A stretch of 64,000 nt of DNA from JAHEZL01 sp046074525 (GCA_046074525.1 JBJTOK010000030.1:21486-85485), one strand, 5' to 3'; counted from the first letter of the stretch, positions 8,996 to 18,345 are shown. Notes: generated by a model not told the origin, from the letters alone. Numbers and translations: made by a program.

Positions 8996-9643
8996 ATGAA
9001 ACTGAAAAAAGTTTTTTTCTCCATTTTCTTTTTTTCCTTCCTAATTGTATCTGCACAAGATGCAAATTCTTTTTTCTCATCTTTAATACGCTCAAGAGGA
9101 TACACTTATATTTATACTAACGGATCCATTACAAACCCCAGCCCGACAGGGGATTTTTGTTTAGGTACTTCTTTGTTTGGGTTTGAGTATGGTCTAAGGA
9201 AGAATATTAAGGATCTGGATGCGAACAATGCAATTTCTGTGGGTTTATATCCTTCAGTGCACGCCAGCTATTTTGTTGGCAATGTCTTGGGATTTGGCTC
9301 TATTAGTATACCGCTTTTGGTAGAGTATAATCATGGAAATGTTTCTTCCTGGGAAGCGGATATGGACAAGGGCTTTGTATTAGGATTGGGGCTTGATTTC
9401 AGAGTAGCGCCTCTGTTTGTTCGTACTTATGATTTAGCCTCAACCGACATTCGCCGAGCTTACCTTCAAGGTTTAGGGAAGGTAGGATATAGGTATTGGG
9501 GAAGAGATAATAAACCGAGAGAAATCAGTTTGCGTATTGGAGCAGGATTTGTTTCGCAGGATATTTCAGAAGAGGACTATTTCTTTAGTTCAGCCAGGTC
9601 TCTTAGCGCTGAATTGTACTGGACAAAATACCTCAATTACTAA
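8996..9643 (+). CDS. Outer-membrane-type beta-barrel protein, operon gene 1
   Basis: A 215-residue protein with a signal peptide (about 1-20, cleaved near VSAQD). The rest is predicted beta-rich, with alternating hydrophobic and aromatic residues (GFVLGLGLDFRVAPLFV) and a Gly-rich pattern like small 8-10-strand outer-membrane barrels. It ends in an aromatic/hydrophobic run (LYWTKYLNY). It is a clear paralogue of the next gene: the central blocks NAISVGLYPSV here and NAIGLNVAPSV there align. Only 5 bases separate the two genes. Function unknown; I infer that it serves with the transglutaminase-like proteins encoded downstream. Confidence 0.65.
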   Translation: MKLKKVFFSIFFFSFLIVSAQDANSFFSSLIRSRGYTYIYTNGSITNPSPTGDFCLGTSLFGFEYGLRKNIKDLDANNAISVGLYPSVHASYFVGNVLGFGSISIPLLVEYNHGNVSSWEADMDKGFVLGLGLDFRVAPLFVRTYDLASTDIRRAYLQGLGKVGYRYWGRDNKPREISLRIGAGFVSQDISEEDYFFSSARSLSAELYWTKYLNY

Positions 9644-9648
9644 AAAGG

Positions 9649-10341
9649 ATGAGAAAGAGCATATTTTGCTTCAGCTTGATTCTATTGATATGCATTGCTC
9701 CAATGTTTGCGGGTGAGGATTCACCTGATTTCAAGAATCGCTTTATCAGATCTTGGTCGATAACTCCTTTTTCATCTTTTAATGCAAGCCCTATTGGAGA
9801 ATGCCCAGTAAATGTGGATTCAAAAGGCTATATTTCTCCCACGTTTACAATTAACGGCATATGGTATCATCACCACTTCCGCTATAATTTACATGAGTTT
9901 AATTCAGAGAATGCAATTGGATTGAATGTTGCTCCAAGTGTGGGCCTGGTCGCCTGCTTGAATACAAATGTTGACGGTGTGGGAGTAGGACATTTTACTT
10001 TTCCTTTGTACGTCAGTTATGAAACTGGTGCAGGATCCACTTATGCTTCGGAAAAAGATTTAGGATATTCCTTCGGTTTAGGATTGGAATATCATTTATT
10101 GCCTTTTTTCTTTGCGGGGAGTATTAATGAAAGTCGTGCAGAGTACGCTAACAGAAGTTTTTTAGTTCCTGTGCTCACCTTTTCTTCAAGGAAGTGGGCG
10201 GAGAATTCAGCACACCTGATTTCAAGAAATTTCAAATTTGGAATATTGCCTTACAGCTATATGAATTATGACGAAATGCGAAAGGTAAATTCGGTTGTGT
10301 TTACGTTTAATTTTTCGTTTGGGACATTTTTAAGGTACTAA
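9649..10341 (+). CDS. Outer-membrane-type beta-barrel protein, operon gene 2 (paralogue of gene 1)
   Basis: A 230-residue protein with a signal peptide ending near FAGED. It shares with its upstream neighbour the motif order NAIGLNVAPSVG, then a Gly-rich hairpin, then YSFGLGLEYHLLPFFF. The C-terminus (FTFNFSFGTFLRY) ends on an aromatic residue after alternating hydrophobics, as outer-membrane barrels usually do. Three bases separate its stop from the next ATG. The pair probably arose by tandem duplication. Cargo or partner unknown. Confidence 0.65.
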   Translation: MRKSIFCFSLILLICIAPMFAGEDSPDFKNRFIRSWSITPFSSFNASPIGECPVNVDSKGYISPTFTINGIWYHHHFRYNLHEFNSENAIGLNVAPSVGLVACLNTNVDGVGVGHFTFPLYVSYETGAGSTYASEKDLGYSFGLGLEYHLLPFFFAGSINESRAEYANRSFLVPVLTFSSRKWAENSAHLISRNFKFGILPYSYMNYDEMRKVNSVVFTFNFSFGTFLRY

Positions 10342-10344
10342 GAA

Positions 10345-12309
10345 ATGAGAAAAGAGCTTCTTTTTTTTGTAATTATTATTTTTTGTTTATTCAATTCTCT
10401 AGCTTTTGCTCAGTCCTTAAGTGTTGCTGAAAGGGTAGAAAAAGGTAAAAAACTCCGGGAAAAATATCCTAACGAAGAATGCGTTTCGCCTGAAGCGAGC
10501 ATTGAAATTTCTTTTGAAATGGGTTTGCCCAGCAGCGCTCGCAATAAATCGGAACTGGACCAGGATGGTGCCTTGCAAAGCACTATAAAGACCAGCTGCA
10601 GCTTGGTGGCATTAAAGGACAATACACTGTTTAAAGAGCAAGTTTTTTATGGTGATTACTCGACAGTAAATTCTATACTGCATTTTGACGAGAATAAAAG
10701 AAGGGCGTACGTTGTAGAAAATGATTTCGCATACGAGGATAATAATATTTTTAGTAATGATCTTCGCTATAAAGAGTTCAGTTTTGCTTTAGGTTCCTTA
10801 GGCACAGAGTCAAGCTATCAGATAAAAGAAACCTATAAGGATGTGAAATATGTAACTAAATTTTTCTTTCACGATAAATTCTTCACTGAGAAAAAGACAA
10901 TTATTATTGATGTTCCCGACTGGATGGAAGTGGAAATCCGTGAATTTAATTTTCAGGGGTATACAATTACGCATAGCCAAAAAACGATGACAGTAAAATC
11001 TGCATCATTTACCCGCCATGAGTACAGGGCTGAAAATCTGAATAAAATGGAAATGGAAAAGAATGGAGTTAATCCTTCATTTACTTATCCTCATATAGTA
11101 ATCATTTCAAAATCCTATAGTTTAAAGGGAGAAAAGCACGCCCTTATAGGTTCTGTTGATGATTTATATGGCTGGTACTCTTCCCTTACAAAGGATTTGA
11201 ATTATAGCGATACTTCTTATATTAATAAAACAGCAGAAATCATCAAAAATTGCAAGTCTGATGAAGAAAGAATTAAAACCATTTATTACTGGGTTCAGGA
11301 TAATATAAAGTATATCGCCTTTGAGTCAGGACTGGCTGGATTTCGACCTATGGAAGCACATTTGGTTTACAAAAACCGATATGGCGATTGCAAGGGAATG
11401 GCTAACCTGCTTAAGGCTATGTTAATGAGCGCTGGTTTTGACGCCCGGCTGACCTGGATAGGAACCGCTGATATTCCTTATGATTATTCTCTTCCTTCGC
11501 TTTGTGTGGACAATCACATGATATGTAGTTTAAAGTACAAAGGCAAATGGTATTTCCTTGATGGAACAGAAAAATACCAAAATTTTGGATCCAACGCTTT
11601 TCGAATAAGAGGTCGACAGGTATTGATAGAAAATCCTGACAAAAAAGCATTTGTAGAATCTGTTCCCACAGAGTATGGTATTTCAGATTTACAAACCAGA
11701 AAAATTAATGTAACAGTATCCGGAACCAAACTTATTGGAAAGGCGGACATCGTTTTTTCGGGTGAGCAAAAAAATGGCTTTCTATATTATAAAAATTATG
11801 TGAGTAAGGATGATGAAAAAAAAGTGAATAAGATGATTTTTGCGAATAACGATCCTTCCATTACGGTTACAAATTTGGAGTGTATGAACTGTAATCAAAG
11901 AGATTCGGCTCTTAAATTCAACTATAGTTTTGAAGCGGAGAATAAAGTCAATGAATTTGATCATGAGTTATATATTGACTTTGATCTTGATAAGGAATTT
12001 GTTGGTTTTGAAAAGGACACCAATAGGATCAGTAATTTGTCTTTTCACGAGTACATAGATATAAAAACACAAATAATCATCACCATTCCTGCTGGGTATA
12101 AAGTAAAACACTTGCCAGTACCTGTATTATATAATGAAGATGAATTTACTGTATTTACCCATGTTGAGAATAAGCAGGGAAAGCTGGTGTATAATAAGGA
12201 AATCAGAATTCCGAAAGGAGTGATTACTGTAGCCAAATACGCTGAGTTTGAAGCTGCAATGGATGAATTAAAAACGTTTTATAAGGATCAAATAATTTTT
12301 GAAAAATGA
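10345..12309 (+). CDS. DUF3857/transglutaminase-core protein, catalytically intact
   Basis: A 654-residue exported protein (signal peptide 1-22, SLAFAQS). The N-terminal half is a DUF3857-like beta domain. A transglutaminase-like core at about 290-420 carries a plausible Cys-His-Asp triad: Cys349 in RYGDCKGMANL, His391 in VDNHMIC and Asp406 in LDGTEK. A DUF3858-like beta domain follows to the C-terminus. Such proteins are periplasmic or surface cysteine peptidases or transglutaminases of mostly unknown substrate. It is third in the operon and overlaps the next gene by 4 bases, so the two are probably translationally coupled. Confidence 0.8.
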   Translation: MRKELLFFVIIIFCLFNSLAFAQSLSVAERVEKGKKLREKYPNEECVSPEASIEISFEMGLPSSARNKSELDQDGALQSTIKTSCSLVALKDNTLFKEQVFYGDYSTVNSILHFDENKRRAYVVENDFAYEDNNIFSNDLRYKEFSFALGSLGTESSYQIKETYKDVKYVTKFFFHDKFFTEKKTIIIDVPDWMEVEIREFNFQGYTITHSQKTMTVKSASFTRHEYRAENLNKMEMEKNGVNPSFTYPHIVIISKSYSLKGEKHALIGSVDDLYGWYSSLTKDLNYSDTSYINKTAEIIKNCKSDEERIKTIYYWVQDNIKYIAFESGLAGFRPMEAHLVYKNRYGDCKGMANLLKAMLMSAGFDARLTWIGTADIPYDYSLPSLCVDNHMICSLKYKGKWYFLDGTEKYQNFGSNAFRIRGRQVLIENPDKKAFVESVPTEYGISDLQTRKINVTVSGTKLIGKADIVFSGEQKNGFLYYKNYVSKDDEKKVNKMIFANNDPSITVTNLECMNCNQRDSALKFNYSFEAENKVNEFDHELYIDFDLDKEFVGFEKDTNRISNLSFHEYIDIKTQIIITIPAGYKVKHLPVPVLYNEDEFTVFTHVENKQGKLVYNKEIRIPKGVITVAKYAEFEAAMDELKTFYKDQIIFEK

Positions 12310-14609
12310 GACATCTCACGGCAATAATTTTTATTCTGGCATTTTTAATGCCGATAGTTGGTTTTACCCAAACCCCAAAAAAAACTCAGTCTGAGCTTCG
12401 GCAGGAAATGTTGGCGAAAAAGAAGGAAACTGTGGCTTATGCTTCCGAAAAGCCTGAGTTCAAGATCAATCAGGCGCCTGATAAATGGAAAAATGAGTCG
12501 GCAGTCATTCTAGCAGAAGAATATAAATATGAATACGATTTTAAATCGCATAAGGATGGGAATATGAATCAGATAAGCAATCTGATTTTTAAAGAAAAAG
12601 TAAGAAAAAGGATTCTTATCCAAGACAAAATGGCTTTGGAGCACTTTTCACAATTTTATTTTTACGGGAACACAGATGAAAAATTCATACATATCATTAA
12701 ACCTGACGGGAGAGTAATTTCGGTGGATATGAAAGCTGCCGTGAAAGTTGAGTCGGACATCCCTGGCTACTATACTTCTTACGCTATGGCAAAGCACAAG
12801 TATGAAAAATTAGCCGTTGCAGAATTGGAAGTGGGAGATATTATTGATTATAGTTTTTCTGACATGGCAGATTACGAATACATGGCCAGTACCCATACCT
12901 ACCTGGATTATCCTGCCATTGTCGTTCCGTTGAAGTCGAAGTACCCAATGATGTATCAGAATATCGAGTTCCATATGGAAAGGACAAACTTCCTTACTAC
13001 CAGAAGTCTGAATGGTGCACCTTCTATTCAGCAAAGACCTGAATCCGATAGAAAGTATAGTGATTATTTTATTGAATCCCGCGATGTTGAAAGGAAGAAT
13101 GCAGAGCCATGGGATTATCAATTGTTGGAAGATCCTATTATTAAGTTTCAGGTGGTTTATTGTATGCTTGCCAAAAGAAAGGAAATCCCTATGTTTTTCC
13201 CTCCAGAGAAGATCGGAGAGCTGAAAAAGGATATCACTCTTGATGAAATCAAGTTAAAGATAAATGAGTGTTTGAATTCAATGAGTTTGAGATATTCGGC
13301 CATTGCTGTGCAAGATGCAGAAGCAATAATTAACCTAATGAAACGAACTCATCCGGACGTTGTCGATCAGCAAACTTACTTGAAGTATGCTTATTATATG
13401 TATAGGAATATGAAACTTAATCCCCTAAAAATGTATGGTTCATTCAATCCTTATATGGCTATTTACGATGCCCAGGGAATGAGTCCTTATCTTTCCATGT
13501 ATGGTCAGGGGACAATCAATGAATTTGAATTTCTGGAAATGGTAAAGGCAATCTGTAAAAGAAAGAAATGGGATTGCCGAGTAGGAATTGGTATTCCACG
13601 CGAATTAGGGAAAATCGAAAACATTATTTCTATGTATGACCTTGAGTTTTTTCCTGTTGTGGATGGCATAGCTATTTTTAAAGGTACCAGTTATAGTTTG
13701 TACTCGGGATCGAAGGAATACCTTGATGGAACAAAGGCTTATTTAATAAAAAACAATCGGAATGCAAAAGTGATTGAATTTGATGACTACGAAATCAATA
13801 AGACCACCTTCACTGATAACGTTGCTGAAGATATCTATACTGTTAATTTGGACCTGACTAATTTAATGACCACTGTGAGAGATTCTTCTGTTACTGGTGG
13901 TTATTGCAATGAGTTGAATCGAGAGGTTATATTTAGTAATGAAGACATTTGGGCAAATGAAAACGAGATTACCGGAGAAAGAAAGGCAGCAGAGAAAACC
14001 AGCAAGAATAAGTCGGCCAGCGGTGGTAATAAAAAAAGAGAAGAAGAAAGAAAACGAATAGAGGATGAAGCGAAGGAAACAAAAAGAAAGGAAAAGCTAG
14101 ATAAATTAAAATCTTTGATCGAAGAGGATGGCCTGGTAGTGGATAAGATGCTTGATTTTACTTTGTGTAAAGATGGAAGATCTGAACTGAATCCTAATAG
14201 GATATATACAACCTCCTACGTCTTGAAAGACCTTTTAAGCAGAGTAGGAAGCAATTATTTGTTGAATGTTGGGAAAATAATAGGCGAACAATATATTGTT
14301 AAAGAGGAAAATATTTCCCGCGTCAATAATATACATATTGATTACGCTGTTTCATATAAAAATAGGGTAGAAGTTATTATTCCTTATGGTTACACAGTTA
14401 GTGGTTTTGATAAGTTGATTCAGAAGGTAGACAATGATTATTTGTCCTTTGAGGTAAAGGCCAAAGTTGAAAATGGAAAGTTGATCATTGAAACCGAGAA
14501 AATATACAAACAAAAAGATTTCGCTAAAGAAAACTGGTCGGAAATGTGCAAGTCGTTAAAAGCTGCACAGAATTTTAACGAAGCAAAAGTCATGCTTAAG
14601 AAGCTTTAG
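12306..14609 (+). CDS. DUF3857-type exported protein with degenerate transglutaminase region
   Basis: A 767-residue protein with a signal peptide (1-21, VGFTQT). The N-terminal part (about 55-260) has the DUF3857 pattern, including RILIQDKMALEHFSQF and a VGDIIDYSF element. The region matching the transglutaminase core of its neighbour (about 320-500) keeps the tail element EYLDGTKAYL but has no GDCK motif and no catalytic His, so it is probably non-catalytic. A charged Lys/Glu coiled segment at about 560-610 has no counterpart in the neighbour. It is last in the operon, before an intrinsic terminator. Inference: a scaffold or regulatory partner of the intact paralogue. Confidence 0.65.
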   Translation: MRHLTAIIFILAFLMPIVGFTQTPKKTQSELRQEMLAKKKETVAYASEKPEFKINQAPDKWKNESAVILAEEYKYEYDFKSHKDGNMNQISNLIFKEKVRKRILIQDKMALEHFSQFYFYGNTDEKFIHIIKPDGRVISVDMKAAVKVESDIPGYYTSYAMAKHKYEKLAVAELEVGDIIDYSFSDMADYEYMASTHTYLDYPAIVVPLKSKYPMMYQNIEFHMERTNFLTTRSLNGAPSIQQRPESDRKYSDYFIESRDVERKNAEPWDYQLLEDPIIKFQVVYCMLAKRKEIPMFFPPEKIGELKKDITLDEIKLKINECLNSMSLRYSAIAVQDAEAIINLMKRTHPDVVDQQTYLKYAYYMYRNMKLNPLKMYGSFNPYMAIYDAQGMSPYLSMYGQGTINEFEFLEMVKAICKRKKWDCRVGIGIPRELGKIENIISMYDLEFFPVVDGIAIFKGTSYSLYSGSKEYLDGTKAYLIKNNRNAKVIEFDDYEINKTTFTDNVAEDIYTVNLDLTNLMTTVRDSSVTGGYCNELNREVIFSNEDIWANENEITGERKAAEKTSKNKSASGGNKKREEERKRIEDEAKETKRKEKLDKLKSLIEEDGLVVDKMLDFTLCKDGRSELNPNRIYTTSYVLKDLLSRVGSNYLLNVGKIIGEQYIVKEENISRVNNIHIDYAVSYKNRVEVIIPYGYTVSGFDKLIQKVDNDYLSFEVKAKVENGKLIIETEKIYKQKDFAKENWSEMCKSLKAAQNFNEAKVMLKKL

Positions 14610-14630
14610 AATAGTAGAAATGTTTAATGG

Positions 14631-14663
14631 AAATCCGTTGGTGTTTACCAGCGGATTTTTTTG
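14631..14663 (+). terminator. Rho-independent terminator of the four-gene operon
   Basis: AAATCCGTTGGT pairs with ACCAGCGGATTT (one G-U) and is followed by seven T. It resembles the aconitase terminator stem. Confidence 0.88.
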
Positions 14664-14708
14664 TTTGCTAACGGCTAGAATTGATAGAGCTTAAGATGGA
14701 TAAGGTTA

Positions 14709-15137
14709 TTATTGCCTTTTCTTTTTTCTCCAAGTAATAACTACGTTAACAAGAAACAGCAGCAACCCCACAATATGAGCACAAAGTGCAACAGTGATAA
14801 ACTCATTGATCAGCTCTACCTCGATGATTTTTTGCACATGTATAAAATGGATAAAACCGATAAGAGGATTAAACAGGAAAAGGACCGCTGAAAGAAAATG
14901 AAGAAAAGCCAGCAGCAGGTTAAAAGACTGTTTTTTGAGGAAGCTTATCAGCCAGTATAAAAAGCCCTGTATTCCTGCCCATAAAGCAAAAAAGTAAAAC
15001 AAATGGCCTTCACTTATTATGAAATAAGTGTCGTGTACATTGATGTCGAAAGCACCATCACTAGCATTATAGCCTGTAAACACCAGGAAAAGTGCTAACA
15101 ATGCAAACCAAATCTCGGGCAGTTTTACAAATCTCAT
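14709..15137 (-). CDS. Small membrane protein with a heme-copper-oxidase subunit-I-like segment
   Basis: A 142-residue protein with about four hydrophobic helices (near 8-25, 45-65, 72-95 and 110-132). The loop and helix after the first segment read NVHDTYFIIS, then an aromatic/Gly-rich helix ending GFLYWL. Cytochrome oxidase subunit I has HDTYFVVAHFHYVL followed by a similar helix. The heme-copper His pair itself is not fully kept (GHLFYFF), and the protein is about a quarter of subunit-I length. It cannot be a complete oxidase subunit. Function unknown; it could be a membrane or heme-associated protein derived from this fold. Confidence 0.55.
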   Translation of the reverse strand: MRFVKLPEIWFALLALFLVFTGYNASDGAFDINVHDTYFIISEGHLFYFFALWAGIQGFLYWLISFLKKQSFNLLLAFLHFLSAVLFLFNPLIGFIHFIHVQKIIEVELINEFITVALCAHIVGLLLFLVNVVITWRKKKRQ

Positions 15138-15230
15138 GGATAGCTAAAGTAATTATTCCTTTTTTTTCCTGTTTTTGTGCAGGCGCAAAACCAAGGTATT
15201 TTTTTATATTAGATTCAAAATCTTGGAGTT

Positions 15231-15908
15231 ATGAAAAAGAATTTTGTTTTCTTTCTGTTGGTTGTTTTCCTCGGTAATGTACAAGCGCAGGGTTTTATAA
15301 AGGCAGGATGGGGCATTCGCTCCATGCACATGGAAGCCCTTGACATTGTTATCAATAGCTACAACGACAGTCGTACATGGCTGGATGAAAAAATGCCTTA
15401 TATCAATTACACCAACGGTTATTCCATAGGCTTTGGATTTATGAGTGAAAAAAGAGAATTCTCGCTTTCGCACATCGGAAACTGGCGAACGGTAAGCGCT
15501 TCGGGAATACAACCGGCGAACAGCACTTTTGCTCAACGCGACCTTTATTTGCGTTACAATCAATTTCAAATGCCTATCATTTGGTATCCTTCAGGAGGAA
15601 AGTTGGGAATAGGTGCTTCTGTTGACGTAGGCTATCTCCGTTTTAAAACAAAATTAACCGGGCAAAATGAGTACGATGCTGTACAAAAGGACTTAAAAGT
15701 TGGCAGCAGCCTTCTCCTGAAGTTTATTACCAGCAAGGAAAAGCCCGGATTGTCGTTTACACTCAGTTTACATACTCCTTATTTCGCCACTGATTTTTAC
15801 ACCCTGGATACTAAACTTAATCCCGTAGATAGCTACTACACCGGCGAAAAGGGAAATCCTGTCCAAATTGGATTTACAATGGAGTATTATCTGATAATGA
15901 AGAATTGA
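15231..15908 (+). CDS. Secreted or outer-membrane hypothetical protein
   Basis: A 225-residue protein with a signal peptide (1-20, GNVQAQG). The mature part is beta-rich with alternating patterns (GYSIGFGFMS, KLGIGASVDVGYLRF) and ends in VQIGFTMEYYLIMKN, consistent with a small outer-membrane beta-barrel. No enzymatic motif is visible. It stands alone between the small membrane protein on the opposite strand and the ORF6N gene. Confidence 0.6.
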   Translation: MKKNFVFFLLVVFLGNVQAQGFIKAGWGIRSMHMEALDIVINSYNDSRTWLDEKMPYINYTNGYSIGFGFMSEKREFSLSHIGNWRTVSASGIQPANSTFAQRDLYLRYNQFQMPIIWYPSGGKLGIGASVDVGYLRFKTKLTGQNEYDAVQKDLKVGSSLLLKFITSKEKPGLSFTLSLHTPYFATDFYTLDTKLNPVDSYYTGEKGNPVQIGFTMEYYLIMKN

Positions 15909-16029
15909 ATTTTCTCTCAATTCGCATTTAATATGTGATTTTTGTTAGCATCTGCTGAAAAGGAATTTCCTGCAAAAAGTTTTTTATTTATTTCATTTGC
16001 TCGCCAATTAAATAATAAAATTCTGTTAC

Positions 16030-16263
16030 ATGAAAAATACTGAAGAGGGAATAATTCCTGAAGAAATAATTATGGATAAAATTTACTTTATCTGCGGACA
16101 AAAAGTAATGCTGGATAATGATCTGGCTGCTTTATATGATGTAGAGACAATGCAGCTTAAGCGACAAGTAAGACGCAATATTGAACGCTTTCCTAAGGAT
16201 TTTATGTTTGAGTTGACTCAGGAGGAACTCAATAACTTGAGGTCGCAAATTGCGACCTCATAA
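16030..16263 (+). pseudogene. ORF6N-domain gene, 5' fragment interrupted by the island
   Basis: 77 residues of a typical ORF6N (KilA-N-associated) DNA-binding domain: EEIIMDKIYFICGQKVMLD, then DLAALYDVET, RNIERFPKDFMFELT and NNLRSQIATS. The family continues after ATS with a SWGG segment. Here a TAA stop follows directly because the island begins there. The remaining part is found at 21701-21993 beyond the island. Joined, the ancestral gene would be about 174 codons, the normal family length. The 77-residue fragment could still be translated. Confidence 0.85.
16238..16260 (+). repeat. Left attachment site (palindromic, attL core)
   Basis: TGAGGTCGCAA and TTGCGACCTCA form a perfect 11-bp inverted repeat around a single A. 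Bases 16241-16260 recur in direct orientation at 21681-21700 with one mismatch. This is the expected product of tyrosine-recombinase integration within a short identical core, here inside the NNLRSQIATS codons of the ORF6N gene. Confidence 0.8.
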
Positions 16264-16316
16264 AACCTATGGAGCGGCTTGATAAATCAAGGGATTAGGC
16301 TTATTCAAGGGCTTGA

Positions 16317-16339
16317 GAGTAACAAAGGGGTAACAAAAA
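16317..16339 (+). repeat. Left internal direct repeat (candidate integrase arm site)
   Basis: GAGTAACA, three bases, then GGGTAACAAAAA. It is repeated in the same orientation at 21548-21570 with 21 of 23 bases identical. The position about 60 bp inside the left core, with the partner about 110 bp inside the right core, fits arm-type binding sites of a tyrosine recombinase. Confidence 0.55.
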
Positions 16340-16408
16340 GTGCAGAACCGGGGCTAATTAGCCCGAAACTACTCAGTTTTATGCTCCTTTGGGTTTACCT
16401 ATCTTGAG

Positions 16409-16714
16409 CTATTCCAATGCTTTTCCACGAAAAACAAGAAATTCTGTTGAGCCAAAGCCAACACCATGTTCAAGTCCTTTTACTTGGCAAATTTTACCAT
16501 TCTCTAAACATGGTGTTATTCTCGCAAACAATGTGTCTCCCTCTTGAAATCTTGCGCCACTTGAAGGTTTCCGCTTATTGCTTGGAAAACAAAATTTATT
16601 TCCATCCTGTAAATCCTTCATCTCAACAAATGAATATTCTTCATTTCCCCTTAAAGAAACGGTTGGGCTGATTTGTACAAAATCGGAAAACTTATATTCC
16701 TTCCACTCACTCAT
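16409..16714 (-). pseudogene. hsdS: Truncated type I restriction specificity subunit (HsdS fragment)
   Basis: 101 residues resembling the N-terminal part of the first target-recognition domain of HsdS (SFVEMKDLQDGNK, then FQEGDTLFARITPCLENGK). Complete HsdS proteins are about 400 residues with two recognition domains and conserved coiled-coil spacers; none of that follows. The reading frame stops at a TAG at 16411-16409, and the remaining 148 bases to the island edge hold only recombination repeats. Its ATG overlaps the stop of the nuclease gene (ATGA). It is probably a remnant without sequence-recognition ability. Confidence 0.75.
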
Positions 16715-18345
16715 TTTTCATTTTGTATTCGTTCAACATCTCTCTCAATATCCTGCAACACGAAATTATAGACGGTTTCTACAATGGATTCTATTTCTTG
16801 CGCCGTAAGTTGCTCGTGATACAACTTTTTTATGAATGGTTGTTGGTTGTTGTAGTTGACCAATGCGAACCCATACCAATAGGTTTCAATTTTAAAATTG
16901 ATTTGAAATCCTGAACCAATATCTGCTGTACCGGCTTTTTTTAAGCCGAATAAGCGATAAGAGAAATACAATTCAAAATTGTTTTTTAAAAATTGTTCGT
17001 CTTTCCATCCCTCGGCCAACTGGCTTATGTCGGTGATATTCTTTTCTTTTCCCTGCCATTGACAAGTACACGAATAAAATAACTCTTTAACGTCTTTCAT
17101 TCCTTTAAGCAAGGCTTGATAAAGGGGAAGCACGCTTTTATCAATTATTTCAAATAAAATAGCGGTAGTGGCAGTTTGTTTAATACCGTCACCTTTTAGT
17201 TGCGCCAATTTTTCTTTTAAAGAATCAAAGCGCTTTTGAGAAGGACTTTTTAGTTCTTCGTACTCTTTTTCAATTTCGGCTTCCAGTTCTTCAACAGTGG
17301 GTAGTTCGCCACGAATATTTTGAGGCAAGAGTTCATTAATCTTGTATTCGGCAATACCGATTGGCTTAGAAGAATCACGCAAAGCATATTCCACTACCAA
17401 GCCATCTTTGGTTTTGCAAAGAATTAAACCAATGGATTTTTCATCGTCTTTTTGTTTCAGGTGTTCATCGGCAAGGTTGAGATAAAACTCCATTTTGCCC
17501 TTATACTCCGGCTTGAACTCATCTATTTTTAAATCAATAATGATATATCTTTTCAAGCGGGTGTGGTAAAAAAGTAAGTCGAAAAAATACTCTCGTTCGC
17601 CAATCATCACTTTGTATTGTCTTCCCATGAAGGCGAAATGTTGCCCCAACTCCAGTAAAAACTTTGTGAGTTGATTCATGAGAGCATCTTCCAAATCACG
17701 TTCTTTGGCCTCTTTACCGAGATAGATGAATTCAAACTTGTAAGGGTCTTTAAATAATTGTTGAACCAGTTCGGATTGTTCAGGAGCAATAGTATTTTTA
17801 AAATTGCTTGTTATTTTTCCAACTCTTTGGTGTAAACCACCCTCAATTTGATGCACCATTACATCGCGGCTCCATCCATTTTGTATGGTTTCCTGTACAT
17901 AAAACAAGCGAGTTTCTTTGTCTTTAACCTTATCGAGCAGGGTGGTGTGGTGATACCAGCTTAATTTTGCAAGCGATTCCTGCAAAATCATAACATTTTG
18001 AATATCAGTTCTTTGTAATTTTGCAGGCGTGCCCTGCAAAATTGGTAATGTATCGATATTTCCCAATTCGGGGTAGGCAAGAGCAAAATCTCTCATGTAT
18101 CTCAGGTTACGTTGAGAAAAGCCTTTCATATCGGGAAATTCCGTTGATAGGTCTTTTGAAAGCTGCACTACAACCTTTGCTCCCCAGCCTTTTGTTTTTT
18201 CTTGAGCAGAAACAATCATACCGACTTCCCAATACAGTTTTAACAGCTCAACATTGACCGTAATAGCCGCCTTTGTGCGAGCTTGCCGTATCTTTTCCTT
18301 GAGGGTGTTTAATATGTTGATATAATCAGGATGCAATAGGCTCAT
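16711..18345 (-). CDS. DUF1016-family PD-(D/E)XK nuclease with long C-terminal extension
   Basis: A 544-residue protein. Residues about 10-160 form the helical DUF1016 N-terminal domain (YWEVGMIVSAQE, GWGAKVVVQLSKDL, GFSQRNLRYMR). Residues about 180-330 form a PD-(D/E)XK nuclease fold with Asp256 (FFDLLF) and the D-x-K motif Asp271-Lys273 (IIDLKID). Known relatives (YhcG type) end near residue 350. Here a charged linker and about 190 further residues follow with no motif I recognise. The gene overlaps hsdM by 20 bases and hsdS by 4, so the three are probably translated together. Inference: the nuclease may supply cleavage in place of the absent HsdR, or be an independent defence effector. Confidence 0.8.
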   Translation of the reverse strand: MSLLHPDYINILNTLKEKIRQARTKAAITVNVELLKLYWEVGMIVSAQEKTKGWGAKVVVQLSKDLSTEFPDMKGFSQRNLRYMRDFALAYPELGNIDTLPILQGTPAKLQRTDIQNVMILQESLAKLSWYHHTTLLDKVKDKETRLFYVQETIQNGWSRDVMVHQIEGGLHQRVGKITSNFKNTIAPEQSELVQQLFKDPYKFEFIYLGKEAKERDLEDALMNQLTKFLLELGQHFAFMGRQYKVMIGEREYFFDLLFYHTRLKRYIIIDLKIDEFKPEYKGKMEFYLNLADEHLKQKDDEKSIGLILCKTKDGLVVEYALRDSSKPIGIAEYKINELLPQNIRGELPTVEELEAEIEKEYEELKSPSQKRFDSLKEKLAQLKGDGIKQTATTAILFEIIDKSVLPLYQALLKGMKDVKELFYSCTCQWQGKEKNITDISQLAEGWKDEQFLKNNFELYFSYRLFGLKKAGTADIGSGFQINFKIETYWYGFALVNYNNQQPFIKKLYHEQLTAQEIESIVETVYNFVLQDIERDVERIQNEK

